Assembly (NCBI GenBank): GCA_030141605.1
Contig: JAQGDQ010000276.1
Location: 243,270 to 307,269 of the forward strand
Reading direction: 5' to 3'
Length of the DNA: 64,000 nucleotides
Source of the DNA: Tubiluchus corallicola
Taxonomy: Eukaryota > Priapulida > Priapulimorpha > Priapulimorphida > Tubiluchidae
In this document: positions 23,484 through 37,300 of the stretch, one piece after another
Layout of the letters: each line of letters opens with the position of its first letter
Numbering within the stretch: the first letter of the stretch is position 1
The notes under the pieces: model-generated
What the model was told of the DNA's origin: nothing
The model's database searches: none
What the model saw: only the letters and a program-made list of their open reading frames with translations
Program-made: the position numbers and the translations under genes

Positions 23484-25430
23484 TCCTTTCTTGGAGAAAT
23501 AAACTAAAAAAGCCAGCATGAGCTTTCCTTGTTCCTTTTTTGGAGAAAAACTAAAAAAGCCAACATGAGCTTTCCTTTTTTGGAAAAGAACTAAAGACGC
23601 CAACACGAGCTTTCCTTTTTTGGAAAAAACTAAAAAAATCAACACGAGCTTTCCTTTTTTGGAGAAATAAAATAAAAAAGCCAACACGAGCTTTCCTTTT
23701 TTGGGGAAATCAACTAAAAAAGCCAACACGAGCTTTCCTTTTTTGGAGAAATAAAATAAAAAAAAGCCAACACGAGCTTTCCTTTTTTGGAGAAACACTA
23801 AAAAAGCCAACACAAGCTTTCCTTTTTTGGAGAAATAAAATAAAAAAGCCAAAACAAGCTTTCCTTTTTGGGGGGAAATAAACTAAAAAAAAGCCAGCAC
23901 GAGCTTTCCTTTTTTGGAGTAAAACTAAAAAAGCCAACATGAGCTTTCCTTTTTTTGGAGAAATAAACTAAAGAAGTCAACATGAGCTTTTCTTTTTTGG
24001 AGAAAAACTAAAAAAGCTAACATGAGCTTTTCTTTTTTGGAGAAAAACTAAAAAAGCTAACATGAGCTTTCCTTTTTTGAAGAAAAACTAAAAAAAGCCA
24101 ACACGAGCTTTCCTTGTTCCTTTTTTGGAGAAAACTAAAAAAGCCAACATGAGCTTTCCTTTTTTGGAGAAATAAACTAAAAAAGCCAACATGAGCTTTC
24201 CTTTTTTGGAGAAATAAACTAAAAAAGCCAACACGAGCTTTTTTTGGAGAAACACTAAAAAAGCCAACACTAGCTTTCCTTTTTTGGGGAAATAAACTAA
24301 AAAAGCCAGCACGAGCTTTCCTTTTTTGGAGAAAAACTAAAAAAGCCAACATCAGCTTTCCTTTTTTGGAGAAATAAACAAAAGGAGCCAACATGGCTTT
24401 CCTTTTTTGGAGAAATAAACAAAAAAGCCAACATGAGCTTTCCTTTTTTTATAGAAATAAACTAAAAAAGCCAACACGACCTTTCCTTGTTCCTTTTTTG
24501 GAGAAATAAACTAAAAAAGTCAACATGAGCTTTCCTTTTTTGGAGAAATAAACTAAAAAAGCAAACATGAGCTTTCCTTTTTTGGAGAAATAAACTAAAA
24601 AAGCCAACACGACTTTTCCTTGTTCCTTTTTTTGGAGAAAAACTAAAAAAGCCAACATGAGCTTTCCTTTTTTGGAGAAATAAACTAAAAAAGCCAACAC
24701 GAGCTTTCCTTTTTTGGAGAAACACTAAAAAAGCCAACACAAGCTTTCCTTTTTTGGGAAAATAAACTAAAAAAGCCAACACAAGCCTTCCTTTTTTGGG
24801 AAAATAAACTAAAAAAGCCAGCACGAGCTTTCCTTTTTTGGGGAAATAAACTAAAAAAGCCAGCACGAGCTTTCCTTTTTTGGAGAAAAACTAAAAAAGC
24901 CAACATCAGCTTTCCTTTTTTGGAGAAATAAACAAAAGGAGCCAACATGGCTTTCCTTTTTTGGAGAAATAAACAAAAAAGCCAACATGAGCTTTCCTTT
25001 TTTTTATAGAAATAAACTAAAAAAGCCAACACGACCTTTCCTTGTTCCTTTTTTGGAGAAATAAACTAAAAAAGTCAACATGAGCTTTCCTTTTTTGGAG
25101 AAATAAACTAAAAAAGCAAACATGAGCTTTCCTTTTTTGGAGAAATAAACTAAAATAGCCAACATGACTTTTCCTTGTTCCGTTTTTGGAGAAAAACTAA
25201 AAAAGCCAACATGAGCTTTCCTTTTTTGGAGAAATAAACTAAAAAAGCCAACACGAGCTTTCCTTTTTTGGAGAAACACTAAAAAAGCCAACACAAGCTT
25301 TCCTTTTTTGGGAAAATAAACTAAAAAAGCCAACACAAGCCTTCCTTTTTTGGGAAAATAAACTAAAAAAGCCAGCACGAGCTTTCCTTTTTTGGAGAAA
25401 TAAAACTAAAAAAGCCAACATGAGCATTTA
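23484..25430. repeat. 42-bp minisatellite with about 554-bp higher-order duplication
   Basis: The consensus unit contains CTTTCCTTTTTTGGAGAAAT followed by AAACTAAAAAAGCCAACATG and AG, about 42 bp (14 codons). Indels in the T- and A-runs vary the length. Blocks around 24380-24870 recur at about +554 bp (landmark ACAAAAGGAGCCAACATGGC at about 24379 and 24933; CTTTCCTTGTTCC at 24481 and 25036), showing recent segmental duplication of about 13 units. Minus-strand frames up to 145 codons repeat KKGKLMLAFLVYFS and shift at each indel; I do not regard them as genes. It lies between the 3' ends of two convergent genes. Confidence 0.95.
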
Positions 25431-26538
25431 ATGAGTAACAGCAAAACTGCAAAACAGGAAATAATTATACGCAAAGTCTGTATTGCTTTTTTTTACATTT
25501 ATTTACTGAACAAACTCATTTGCATGTGATCATATGCAGTATATGCAAGCGATCCAACTCTGTGGCCACAACCCTTTCAATTTCCTATACATATAGAGTT
25601 ATGCTTGGCAAAACAGATTGGATACTTATACATTAATATTCCTAGTATACATAGGTACAAATTTTTCTTTTATCACATTTTACATTTTTATAAAACTTTT
25701 TATTTACGTTACACCTACAGTTAATGCTCATTCGACACAATATGCAACCACTTGTGATAAGAAACAGTAAGATGTTTTTGGCTAACAAGATAATTACATG
25801 TGTGCTGTACATAATGAAGGCAATATTATACCATCACCCATAAGACAAAGAGTGATATATATTAATAAACAGCTTCATAATCACCCAGTTACATAATCAA
25901 ATTATGTAATATTAATCAAACTGCCGTTCTCAAAAATAGTAGTAATGACAATATTGTTTGTTTGGACAAATCAAGACGCCTGTAGCTATAGTACACACAT
26001 ACATACCAATCAATAAAGCTTTGTTCAAAATTAGAAACAAAAGTACCTTGTGGTTTCAAACAGACAATAAATACTGTACACAAACAAGATCATAACTTGA
26101 GCATATTTTTTTAAATATTATTCGTGTTTTCAAAAACGAGCATCTCTTTTTCTTCACTTTTTATAATCATAATTGTAAGCAAAAGCAACTTCGTACCCTA
26201 AATAATCATAGAAACAAGCTATGCAAAAATAAAAATTAATACCGTGTATTAGTATACAATGGCGCAAAACTTAACTTTACAGTAGAAAAATGTCACGTGA
26301 ATCTGCAACTTCGCACTTGCTCAATTGATAACATCCATATTGATACTAACATCCAAACCCAAACTTAAATCTTTAATTCTGATCATAAATGCTTGATTAG
26401 CTTACGTGTGGAAATAAGTTCATCTTGTGATAACATTACAAGGAAGCGGCTTTGCTCAGTAAAATACAAAAAAAAGTCTGCTGACCAAAATTGTCAGAAA
26501 AATATTTGGATGAGAATTTACTTTCCTAAATCGCCAGT
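25431..26538 (-). other. Cyclin T 3' UTR and downstream sequence
   Basis: Sequence after the cyclin T stop codon on the minus strand. It is AT-rich with several minus-strand AATAAA candidates, for example TTTATT on the + strand near 25697 and 25497. No other coding signal was seen. Confidence 0.4.
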
Positions 26539-28341
26539 CTACTCCGGGGGTGGCGGAGGTGGTTGATGACCACTATCGGGCGGGAGAGGCGGAGGCGCAC
26601 TTTGCTGCGGTTGCAAGTACCCGGGTGGTGGAACTACCGGGTACTGATATCCCATGTAAGCATTTGGATAACCCTGATAAGCCGAATGTGGGACGTAGGC
26701 TAGAGGGGTGTACCCGTAGGCAGCAGCTGCTTGCTGAGGAAACATGTACGCAGTCTGATGAGACGGTGGAGCGACTGGAACCTGTACGGGTTGCTGCTCC
26801 TTAAAACTGGCGTTCGATTTCTCTTGATACGTAGCACCACTCCTAGCAGACAAATTCATCTCGGAATCCTGTTTTCTCGAGTTATGACTATTAGAGTGCT
26901 TTCGTTCGTGATGATGGTCGTTTCCACGGTGATGGTGACGATCATGATGACGTTCCCTCGAATGTTTCTTCTTATGTTTCTTGTGTTCTGATTTTTGGTC
27001 TCTAGAATCGCGCTCCGGTTTAGGAAGTTTAATTTTAATCTTAAGTCCAGCTGCCTTGAGGTCTTCGTTGGGCAATGAGATGCCGTCTCCATTAGATGCT
27101 GCCAATCTGTGAGATGACGTGGATGACGTGGATGCTTTCATCCGATCGGCAGGCTGAGACTTGGATTTCGATGTATCCGAAGAAAGCCTCGACAACGACA
27201 CTACCGGGATTTTCATCTTCGGAGAGCCGACCCTGATTTTGTCACCGTGACCGTGAGGACTAGCATTTAAAGTAGGACAAGTCTCTGATCTGGGAAGTTT
27301 GGCATTGGGAACTCCGAGATCCGGACGACTGGCAACTCGTTTCAAATGATGTGCCTGTCCAGACTTCGGATCATGATGTCCTCCTACTGCAGAGAGGTGC
27401 TGTCGACTCCTCTGGGGTTCCGTACGATGTTGCTGTTCTAACGTTCTGTGGTGCCGATGGTCGACCTTCACTTCTTGTTTCACGTTTGACGAACTACTCT
27501 GCCGTTCTGTTAAATCTTCGTTGAATTGTTTACTCGTGTGGCCGTGGATTACAACGGGAATTCCACTAGTGGTTTTATCACAGCTTATATTGGAGTGTTG
27601 TGAAGGATAGCTTTCGATCTCGGCTGACTGAAAATGGGCAGCACTAACGTTCAGATTGTTAACCTCCTCTTGTTTCATCTTCTTCCTAACATCCTCCTGC
27701 TTCAGCCTCTTGCTAATAATCTCGTCTTGCTTTAATTTCTTACTAATTTCTTCTTCCTTCAGCTTCCTCGTAACTTCTTGTTTTAATTTCTTGCCATCAG
27801 AAGAAACGTCTTGCGGCTTTGAAGACAACCGTTGCGTGTTCACCGTGTGCTGCTTCACCACATTCTGCAGCCGATGAAGTTTCTCCCTAAGTTGTTGCTG
27901 CTCTCGCGTTTGCTGCTCTTTTTGCTCTTTCAATTTCCTCTCTTTGTAATCCTCGGGTTTTAATTTGCTTCTTCCGGACATTGTACTGACCGTTTGAGGT
28001 GCCGATGATTGTGCAGCTTGAGTAAGAGAAGTAACGGTTGATGCCGATACAGACGATGGCGTCACGTGAACGGAGGGTGGTGCGGAGGCAGCAGGTATGT
28101 GAATAATATTTCCACCCAGCGGAGATGACATGATGGTTTCTTCATTAAGATCGTCAAAGATGTTACGCTTTGCATCGGAGGCTGCCACATCTTTTTGAAG
28201 TAACGATGATTTCTCTGCACTTGCTGCCGACGCTATCAGACTTGATATATTTGGTTGGTTTTGATTGCTAACTGGTGGGTTAAACTGAGGCCCTGTTGAA
28301 TCTGATTTTGTTGGTTGCTTATAATCCAGCTTGGCATCACT
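26539..28341 (-). CDS. Cyclin T last exon: coiled-coil, His-rich and Pro-rich tail
   Basis: This single 1803-nt exon begins after TAATTTCAG with [15 protein letters not shown] and ends with TAG. It encodes 70% of the protein, all of it outside the cyclin fold. Within it are short KLKQEE-type repeats ([19 protein letters not shown] and so on), a second Lys-rich block ([17 protein letters not shown]), the His cluster, and a Tyr/Pro/Gly-rich stretch ([20 protein letters not shown]) that looks prion-like or phase-separating. Low-complexity tails of this kind help vertebrate cyclin T1 form condensates with Pol II; the same role here is inference. Confidence 0.85.
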   Translation of the reverse strand, partial: SDAKLDYKQPTKSDSTGPQFNPPVSNQNQPNISSLIASAASAEKSSLLQKDVAASDAKRNIFDDLNEETIMSSPLGGNIIHIPAASAPPSVHVTPSSVSASTVTSLTQAAQSSAPQTVSTMSGRSKLKPEDYKERKLKEQKEQQTREQQQLREKLHRLQNVVKQHTVNTQRLSSKPQDVSSDGKKLKQEVTRKLKEEEISKKLKQDEIISKRLKQEDVRKKMKQEEVNNLNVSAAHFQSAEIESYPSQHSNISCDKTTSGIPVVIHGHTSKQFNEDLTERQSSSSNVKQEVKVDHRHHRTLEQQHRTEPQRSRQHLSAVGGHHDPKSGQAHHLKRVASRPDLGVPNAKLPRSETCPTLNASPHGHGDKIRVGSPKMKIPVVSLSRLSSDTSKSKSQPADRMKASTSSTSSHRLAASNGDGISLPNEDLKAAGLKIKIKLPKPERDSRDQKSEHKKHKKKHSRERHHDRHHHRGNDHHHERKHSNSHNSRKQDSEMNLSARSGATYQEKSNASFKEQQPVQVPVAPPSHQTAYMFPQQAAAAYGYTPLAYVPHSAYQGYPNAYMGYQYPVVPPPGYLQPQQSAPPPLPPDSGHQPPPPPPE

Positions 28342-31300
28342 CTGAAATTACAAGTATCAATTCAAGTCAAACATAAATACAGATCTGCATCTTGTCATTC
28401 AGTCTGACTTGTTCATAACAGGTAATAATTTAGTGTTGTGATCTAACTAAACTTCACATTTATAACAAATTTTAAACGAATGTCGAAAGCCATTTCTGTT
28501 GAAATACATTAAGCACTGCGGACAAGAGAGACAGAAGAACATTTGTGACCCTCCAGGAGCATCACACCGTGCCAAAGAACGGAATATTAACTCTAACAAT
28601 AACACATAATAACTCTAACAACAATAACAACAATAACAATAACAACAACAACAGCTTTACCAGTCCTCCTCAATCTTACTGCTTAAGTTGCAACTCAACA
28701 CATAACTGATAAATCTTTGCAAAAAAACTAAAGCCAAGAACGTATAATCTAGTCAACTCGTATCTCAGGGGATCGAAAAAAATTGCTCCGTTTTAGTGAA
28801 ATGTGGGTCGTGTCATTCTTAATACATACTCTATTAGCATCTATTATATAATGCAAGTTAGCAGCATATGATAGCCACTGGGCATGTGGCAGGTCACTAG
28901 TGCACTGTGCAGTGTATATATTGATTGGTCAAACAGTGAGTTCTATGCATTCTTGATCATCAACTTTCTGCATTGTTAACAGCATTACATTAGTTGACTC
29001 AGGTTTTTAAGGGCCCGTTCAGACTAGCAAGTTTTCTTGCCAGGTAACTCGCAAAGCAGTGTTCAGACTAGAGAATAAAACTTCTTACAAGCTACTCTCC
29101 GACAGTAAGCACGAGTTCACACTTAGTTCTCCATCCACTGCAAGTGTTGAGAGTAACTCTCTGAGACGTTCACACTAGACAGCAAGCACGAGTTCACACC
29201 CAGTTCTCCATTCACTGCAAGAAGTGTTGAGAGTAACTCGCTAAGGCGTTCACACTAGACAGCAAGCACGAGTTCACACTCAGTTCTCCATTCACTGCAA
29301 GAAGTGTTGAGAGTAACTCGCTAAGGCGTTCACACTAGACAGTAAGCACGAGTTCACACTCAGTTCTCCATTCACTGCAATTACTCAAACTAAATGTCAC
29401 TTCAGAATGAATCTTGGCCCAGAAAATGTGTAAAAATTACGAGACGTTTATGAACTAGAAAACAAATTTTTGATGTTTGATCTGCTTAAGTGACCTGATG
29501 ACAAAAAACAGATCCGAGATCGAGACTTCAGAATTATGTGCAGCACAAACCTTATATTTCATTATTTTGCTTTTCAGCCGACTGGGAGTTTTTTCCAAAA
29601 TGGCTAGAAAATCTTTAGTGATGCCTGAAAAAAAGAAAATTAAAACTATTTAGCTACAATTTGCAAGCAAATGATGAATATCAATTAAGAAACATGTCAG
29701 TCTGGGCTGATAACTATGATAACTAACCAGAGGCAGGACATATTCACCTAGAATGCCCCGCAAAGGCAGGACGTGTTCACTTAGAATGCCGCAAGGGCAG
29801 GACATATTCACCTAGAATGCCCCGCAAAGGCAGGACATATTCACTTAGAATGCCGCAAGGGCAGGACATATTCACCTAGAATGCCCAGCAAAGGCAGGAC
29901 GTATTCACTTAGAATGCCCCGCAAGGGCAGGACATATTCACCTAGAATGCCCAGCAAAGGCAGGACGTATTCACTTAGAATGCCCCGCAAGGGCAGGACA
30001 TATTCACTTAGAATGCCCCGCAAAGGCAGGACATATTCACCTAGAATGCCCCGCAAGGGCAGGACATATTCACCTAGAATGCCCAGCAAAGGCAGGACGT
30101 ATTCACTTAGAATGCCCCGCAAGGGCAGGACATATTCACCTAGAATGCCCAGCAAAGGCAGGACGTATTCACTTAGAATGCCCCGCAAGGGCAGGACATA
30201 TTCACCTAGAATGCCCAGCAAAGGCAGGACGTATTCACTTAGAATGCCCCGCAAGGGCAGGACATATTCACCTAGAATGCCCAGCAAAGGCAGGACGTAT
30301 TCACTTAGAATGCCCCGCAAGGGCAGGACATATTCACCTAGAATGCCCCGCAAAGGCAGGACCTATTCACCTAGAATGCCCCGCAAAGGCAGGACCTATT
30401 CACCTAGAATGCCCCGCAAAGGCAGGACCTATTCACCTAGAATGCCCCGCAAAGGCAGGACGTATTCACTTAGAATGCCCCGCAAAGGCAGGACGTATTC
30501 ACTTAGAATGCCCCGCAAAGGCGGGACGTATTCACTTAGAATGAACCGCAAAGGCAGGACGTATTCACTTAGCATGCCCCGCAAAGGCAGGACCTATTCA
30601 CCTAGAATACCCCGAAAAGGCAGGACCTATTCACCTAGAATGCCCCGCAAAGGCAGGACGTATTCACTTAGAATGCCCCGCAAAGGCAGGACGTATTCAC
30701 TTAGAATGCCCAGCAAAGGCAGGACGTATTCACTTAGAATACCCCGAAAAGGCAGGACCTATTCACCTAGAATGCCCCGCAAAGGCAAGACGTATTCACT
30801 TAGAATGCCCCGCAAAGGCAGGACGTATTCACTTAGAATGCCCCGCAAAGGCAGGACGTATTCACCTAGAATGCCCCGCAAAGGCAGGACGTATTCACTT
30901 AGAATGCCCCGCAAAGGCAGGACGTATTCACTTAGAATGCCCAGCAAAGGCAGGACGTATTCACCTAGAATGCCCCGCAAAGGCAGGACCTATTCACCTA
31001 GAATACCCCGAAAAGGCAGGACCTATTCACCTAGAATGCCCCGCAAAGGCAGGACGTATTCACTTAGAATGCCCCGCAAAGGCAGGACGTATTCACTTAG
31101 AATGCCCAGCAAAGGCAGGACGTATTCACTTAGAATACCCCGAAAAGGCAAGACCTATTCACCTAGAATGCCCCGCAAAGGCAGGACGTATTCACTTAGA
31201 ATGCCCCGCAAAGGCAGGACGTATTCACTTAGAATGCCCCGCAAAGGCAGGACGTATTCACCTAGAATGCCCCGCAAAGGCAGGACGTATTCACTTAGAA

Positions 31301-34300
31301 TGCCCCACAAAGGCAGGACGTATTCACTTAGAAAGCCCCGCAAAGGCAGGACGTATTCACCTAGGATGCCCCGAAAAGGCAGAACCTATTCACCTAGATT
31401 ACCCCGCAAAGGCAGAACCTATTCACCAAGAATACCCTGCAAAGGAACCACTTATTCACCTCTCTGCCTTATTATACAGAATTAACATTGATAATGAGTT
31501 AAGTTCTGGTCTTGCCACCAACATCCACACTGATTAGAACCGGCGAATGGATTCCAACTTCGAGTTTGCGTCTATACAATAGCATAGAAGGCAGACGTAA
31601 ATATGCAATAAGTATATACACCAGATTTTCGACAGCTACAATCTTAAACCCCGTCTTAAGCAAAAAAACTCTGTTCTTGGTTTCAAAAGACTGAAGAGAT
31701 GAATTCAGAAGATGCGAGGAGGTGACATGTTGCTTTATCAATACGCAGCAGGAAAGGGAAACACAAACCAAGTACTACAGCATCTTCCACACACTTTACG
31801 AGAAATCAGATGAGCTATTTTATCAATGTTGAAGAAAGGCATAACAGAATTTCAGAAATTCATTAAAAAAACAGAAATGTTAAACAATTTTCAGTTTTCT
31901 GCCGCACACAACCGGTGGAGACATTAAAGCGATATTAATAAAAAGTAAATGAAATATTACTCCACCATCATGCCACGCAAATTATGTTTAGTGCATTTCC
32001 CGCATACATTGAGTTTTCTTATTGCATACTGAATTACCAAACTTGAAGCCACTGAAGTCTTCTTATATCTAATAATGAGCCACTACATCATTTGAACTAC
32101 TTTAAACATTTGTACAAGATTGTTTGATGGATGACAGGCAGTGATCTGTTTGAGGATTTAGTTCCTTGCTGTCATCCATGGCTCACAGTCGTAGGCACAA
32201 CCTTCGTATTGATTATAGCTATATAATTTTACTGTTTACTTTTGTATTTATTTCTTGTGCCTAATAAATAACAAATACTAAATAAATAAAATTAACCTAG
32301 CCACTGGGGGGGGGGGTAAGTCAGCTTAACTCTGGATAAATAGGGAGTGTTAGGGTCAGGAAGGGCATCCGCCTGTAAAAACTGCGCCAAAACCTTCTAT
32401 GAATGAGTCGGTGAGACTTAAAGGTAAATTCCACAAAGGAGTGGTCAGACCCGCTCTAATCTATGGGCTGGAAGCAGCTTCTCTAAAGAAGACCGATGAG
32501 AAGAAAATGGGTGTGGTGGAGATGAGGATGTTGAGATGGATGGTGGGAATAACAAGAAGAGATAAAATTAGAAATAATAATATCAGAGGAACAGTAAAAG
32601 TAGTGGAAGCCTCGCAAGATTGCGATGGTATGGACACCTAAAAAGAAGAGTCGGTGAAGATCATGTGCGAAGGGAAGACATAAATGAAGAGATGGTCAAC
32701 AACAGGAATGCGTGGAGAAGACTCATTCACAACGGCGACTCCGAATAGGGAAAAGCTGGGAAGAAGAAGACTAAATAAATAAGATTACTGGTTGCGTCAC
32801 TTTTGAAAAACTTGCTAAAATAAAAAATTCTTAACGATAAACATAGCTATGAAATCTACAGTACGATGAACAATGTTTTACTCACTTTCGAGTTGTTCAA
32901 GCGTGACTGTGTTGTTGATGTACCACCACCATTGTTTCCCCTCAGAACTGAGAGGAATCTGAAATGTACACTGGACCATGAGACATACATGGTGACACAG
33001 CTCTATGCTACATGACACTGAGCACTACTGTCTAAGGTGTAACTACACTTGATGCAAAGATAAACCCATCTTACATTTGTACGTGAAAAAGCATCGCATA
33101 TTTCAAAAATGAGTGTAAGTATTGCAAAGCAATAAACAAAATATGCAAGAAAAATTGGTATTTCTTTATTTGCGTGCTTGCATAAGAAAATTGTCCATAA
33201 GTTGGCAATTAAGCTTTTCTAGTTATTCACGTATCCTGAATCTCCATTTCATAAGGATCATTTTGATACCAAGTTCATCATTCTATGTTATTTCTAAGCT
33301 GAGATAATCCATGTTGAAGTTGAGGCGCAGGCTGCGCATTAAAAAACATAATCTTGAGAAAATCGCTGTCAAAGTCAGCTATTGTTTTTTGTCGTGTTTC
33401 TACAAAACACTTAACAACCGCACAAATGTTGGTTGCTATCGACTATGCAAGAACACATTGATGTTATTTTTAAATCCAGTAGATGGCTCTTCCTGACGAA
33501 GATCTCGGCTTGGCAAGAGAAAAAACCCGAAGCAAGATTACTGCTTCCTCAAGTAACTATCAGAGTTTAAAAATACGAATTTTTGACAATTGTAGTACTA
33601 ATTTCTAGCCAAAGAAGTGGCTACGGGGTTATAAAATTAGAATTTTAGTATTTTTTGAACATCTTCTTGATAACTTGATGCTAGAATACAGAAGTCCAAT
33701 ATATTTAGCATTTATTTTTATAAAAAACAAAAATTGGCATTTGTCCCAATTTTTCATGCCTTCTACTTTGAAGTCTCATAACTTTGTTTTAACTATTCCG
33801 ACTTGTGGACGGTTTTGATTTGCAAGCACACATTTAATCATTATACGGGTTATGCAGCACGTGACCAATGACTATTCAACTGAGACTTGTGCGTATATCA
33901 TGAGTACATGTTGCTTTTGAATGACGCAAGTTATACTTTGTCATTTTCAACATTTGTACACAGAAGAAATTGAAAAGTTTCAGTTGTGTTACGGTGTAGT
34001 ATACACTGTTTAGGCATTAGAATAGGCATCAGGAATAAAGTCAATATATGACGTTTTTAGACTGCACTGCATAACAGAAACAAGTGAATTAGTTTAACCC
34101 GCTTCACAAATTCCATACACTGCAAATCGGCTAGTTCACTAAAAAACGAATTTCCGAAAAAAAATCTTCAAAAGGGGGCATTACACTTTCCACGAGTGTG
34201 ATGGTATTGGTAACACAATTAACAAAAACCACAATGTTGAATTGATCTTGCATTAGCCAGTTACACCTCAGACAGCAATGGCCGTTCTACTATAAGCCGT

Positions 34301-37300
34301 ATTAACTGCGGCAGTAGAACTATAGGTGAGTAATAGACTATGACAAGCCTCAACAACACTGGAGCATCTAATCAACCAAACCTCCTAGAAAAATGGCGAA
34401 AATACAAAAACCATGTTAAACAAATGAGGAAGAAACGAGAAACATGACAGTTTTGGCAACAAGCCAACGTAACACGCATTATAAACATCACATTATAAGC
34501 ACATAACACGCATTATAAATATCGGTACAGTTTCAATTAATCTAAAGCAGGTAAAACTGATAATATAAAGTGTTTAAACCACATTACAGCAAACGATATT
34601 ACAGTTAAACCTCGTTATAATAACGCCCTTTATAATGGCAACCCTGCTTAACGCCCATATTTTTGACAAAACAAAATGTCCATATTTGCACAGACATGTA
34701 TGCACCTCGCTATAATACCAACCCTGCTTAACACCCATATTTCTGGCAAAACAAAATGTCTATTTTTGCATAGACATGTATGCACCTCATTATAATACCA
34801 AACTTGCTTAACACCCATATTTTTGGCAAAACAAAGTGTCCATATTTGCATAGACACGTATGCACCTCGTTATAATACCAACCTTGCTTAACACCCTTAT
34901 TTTTGGCAAAACAAAGTGTCTATATTTGCATAGACATGTATACACCTCGTTATAATACCAACCTTGCTTAACACCCATATTTTTGGCAAAACAAAGTGTC
35001 TATATTTGCATAGACACGTATACACCTCGTTATAATACCAACCTTGCTTAACACCCATATTTTTGGCAAAACAAAGTGTCTATATTTGCATAGACATGTA
35101 TACACCTCGTTATAATACCAACCTTGTTTAACACCCATATTTTTGGCAAAACAAAGTGTCTATATTTGCACAGACATGTATACACCTCATTATAATACGA
35201 CTCTTGCTTCAGGCCAAGTTTTTTACAGTCCCACAGCAGGTGGTATAAAGAGGTTCTCATTGTATAAACTAAATTCTAACTAACATCAACTGAATACAGT
35301 CAAAAGATTTTAAGATATTATAACATTTTCTTAAGCTAATCTTAAACTTTAAAAAATTGTTTCTAGTAGCTACGTCCCTCATGTAATGTGTTTATGAGTA
35401 GAAGTTTTACCTGAATAATCACTTTAAAATTTCACAAACAGTGTTTAGTCGGTCAGTTAACTTAAATTTACATTTTGAAGGCACAAAGGCAAAGTTATCT
35501 ATTGATCATAAAAGTTACACAGATGAACATAGAAACAATAAAGCCTCAATATCTATATAGTTTTGTTAAACTGCTGCTGCTATGTGCCATGGTATCAACC
35601 TGTGTCATTTTGCTCTACAATCATGTCTCGGTTTGCCAGACAAAAGCGGGGAGAAGACAGTCAGATATTGCAAATTATTGTTATTTACCAACACTAAGCT
35701 AACACAGTAGGTGCTGCCGCGTATTAGACTCATGATAAAAAAAGTTTAGCGTTTCAAAAGGTATAGTACTCCTGCTCCTGACATACAAGCTGCACACGTG
35801 TCGTTACACCCTGCTTGGTTGTACTGATGTAACGATGTAAACAAGGTGATGGCCCGCCACCTAGCGGTCAGCTCACGAGACAACAGACTGTGCCCGTAGT
35901 ATGCAAAGCTTTTAACGGTCCAGATTTCGTCCGGTTTTCCCGATAACCGTAAAAGCGAGGTCCGTCAAACCAAGATACGAGTGTAATTCTTTTAAATTAA
36001 CCTCTTAATTTGCCTAAAACATTTTCTTTTATTGTATGCTCGTTAAACTATTTTAGACCAACATTTGTAGTTTCATGACATGGCTTTTTCTACTACCACA
36101 CCTAATGCAATAAATTTCTGCATAATAAATACGTATTAGCCATGAATAATTACCTCCCACTTTGCCCACTTGCAAGCCAAATGTATGCACACACAGGCAA
36201 CCAATTTTGGGTTATACTGCAAGCAAAATGTTGTCAGATGCAAGCTGAAATGCAAACAATGTGTTTTAATAGCGCAAACTTGAAAATTCACATTTGTCAT
36301 CAGAAAAACAAAGAAGCACGAAATTGAACATTTTAATAGCCACGTCAACGTTTTCTAGTTTAGATATATGATTGTAAAAATACTAACGAATGATAAATAC
36401 GTGTAAATTTATACTAGATGTAGTTTACTTCTCTTCTACAGTTCAGTGCAGGGATGAGAATGACAAATTGCAAAAAACTCTGAAACACGCCGGGGGTTTG
36501 GGGGCCGCGTAGGCCACAGAGAACCTCTAAGTGGACTTAAAATATCAGCTACCTTGTTTTCATGCATAATTTAAAATATCCTTCTATCAAGGATACATGA
36601 TACTTAATTGTCTCAAAAACGTCTAAGTACTGGCCTCTCTTATGTAAAAGTATATAAAAACTGTCTGCAATTGACTCAAATAACTCCGCACAATTGATTC
36701 TATATTTTTATACATAGAGATCTACACGTGGTTACACTGATGTATGTGATGTAAACAAAGTAACGGCCTACCAACTAGCGGTCAGCTTGTGAAATAATGT
36801 ACTGGGTCCGTAAAAATTTTCTCAACGAATTTACGCGATTTACAAAAATGGCACTACTGGTCTACCAAAAACTCGGAATTCCGGGTATCCGCGGGAAATT
36901 CTCATCCCTGAACTATGCTCACTCATACAAGATCCTTTGCTCTAATTACTGTATTCAAGAAACAAATTCGTTTGTTTATCCAAAAGTCACACGATGGAAA
37001 TGAGTAGGAAGATCGACCAAATGACCAAACATCTGATCCTCCTACGGAAAGAATTTATACCTCATAACTAAACTGGATTACGGAGCTCAGAAACCCTAAT
37101 TTCCTATATTCCCTACGGGGAGTTTAATTCCCTGTAACTGAAAAAGTGACCCGTTTTATATCCCTACTACGGAAGGAATTTATGCTTAGTACCTAAACTA
37201 GATTATGGCCAAATTCCCTATAGGGAGTTTAATTTTCCCTATAACTGAAAAACGTGAGCCATTTCATGTTTTAGTACCAGATGGTTTGAATGGAGCAATT

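Noticed and set aside
23415-25427. Phe/Lys-rich repeat ORFs (up to 145 codons)
   Set aside because: Simple products of the 42-bp array with frame changes at every homopolymer indel.
29881-31485. 534-codon ORF as a protein gene
   Set aside because: It is created by a 33-bp tandem unit without stops, runs antisense within a cyclin T intron, and shows no unique sequence except a short tail.
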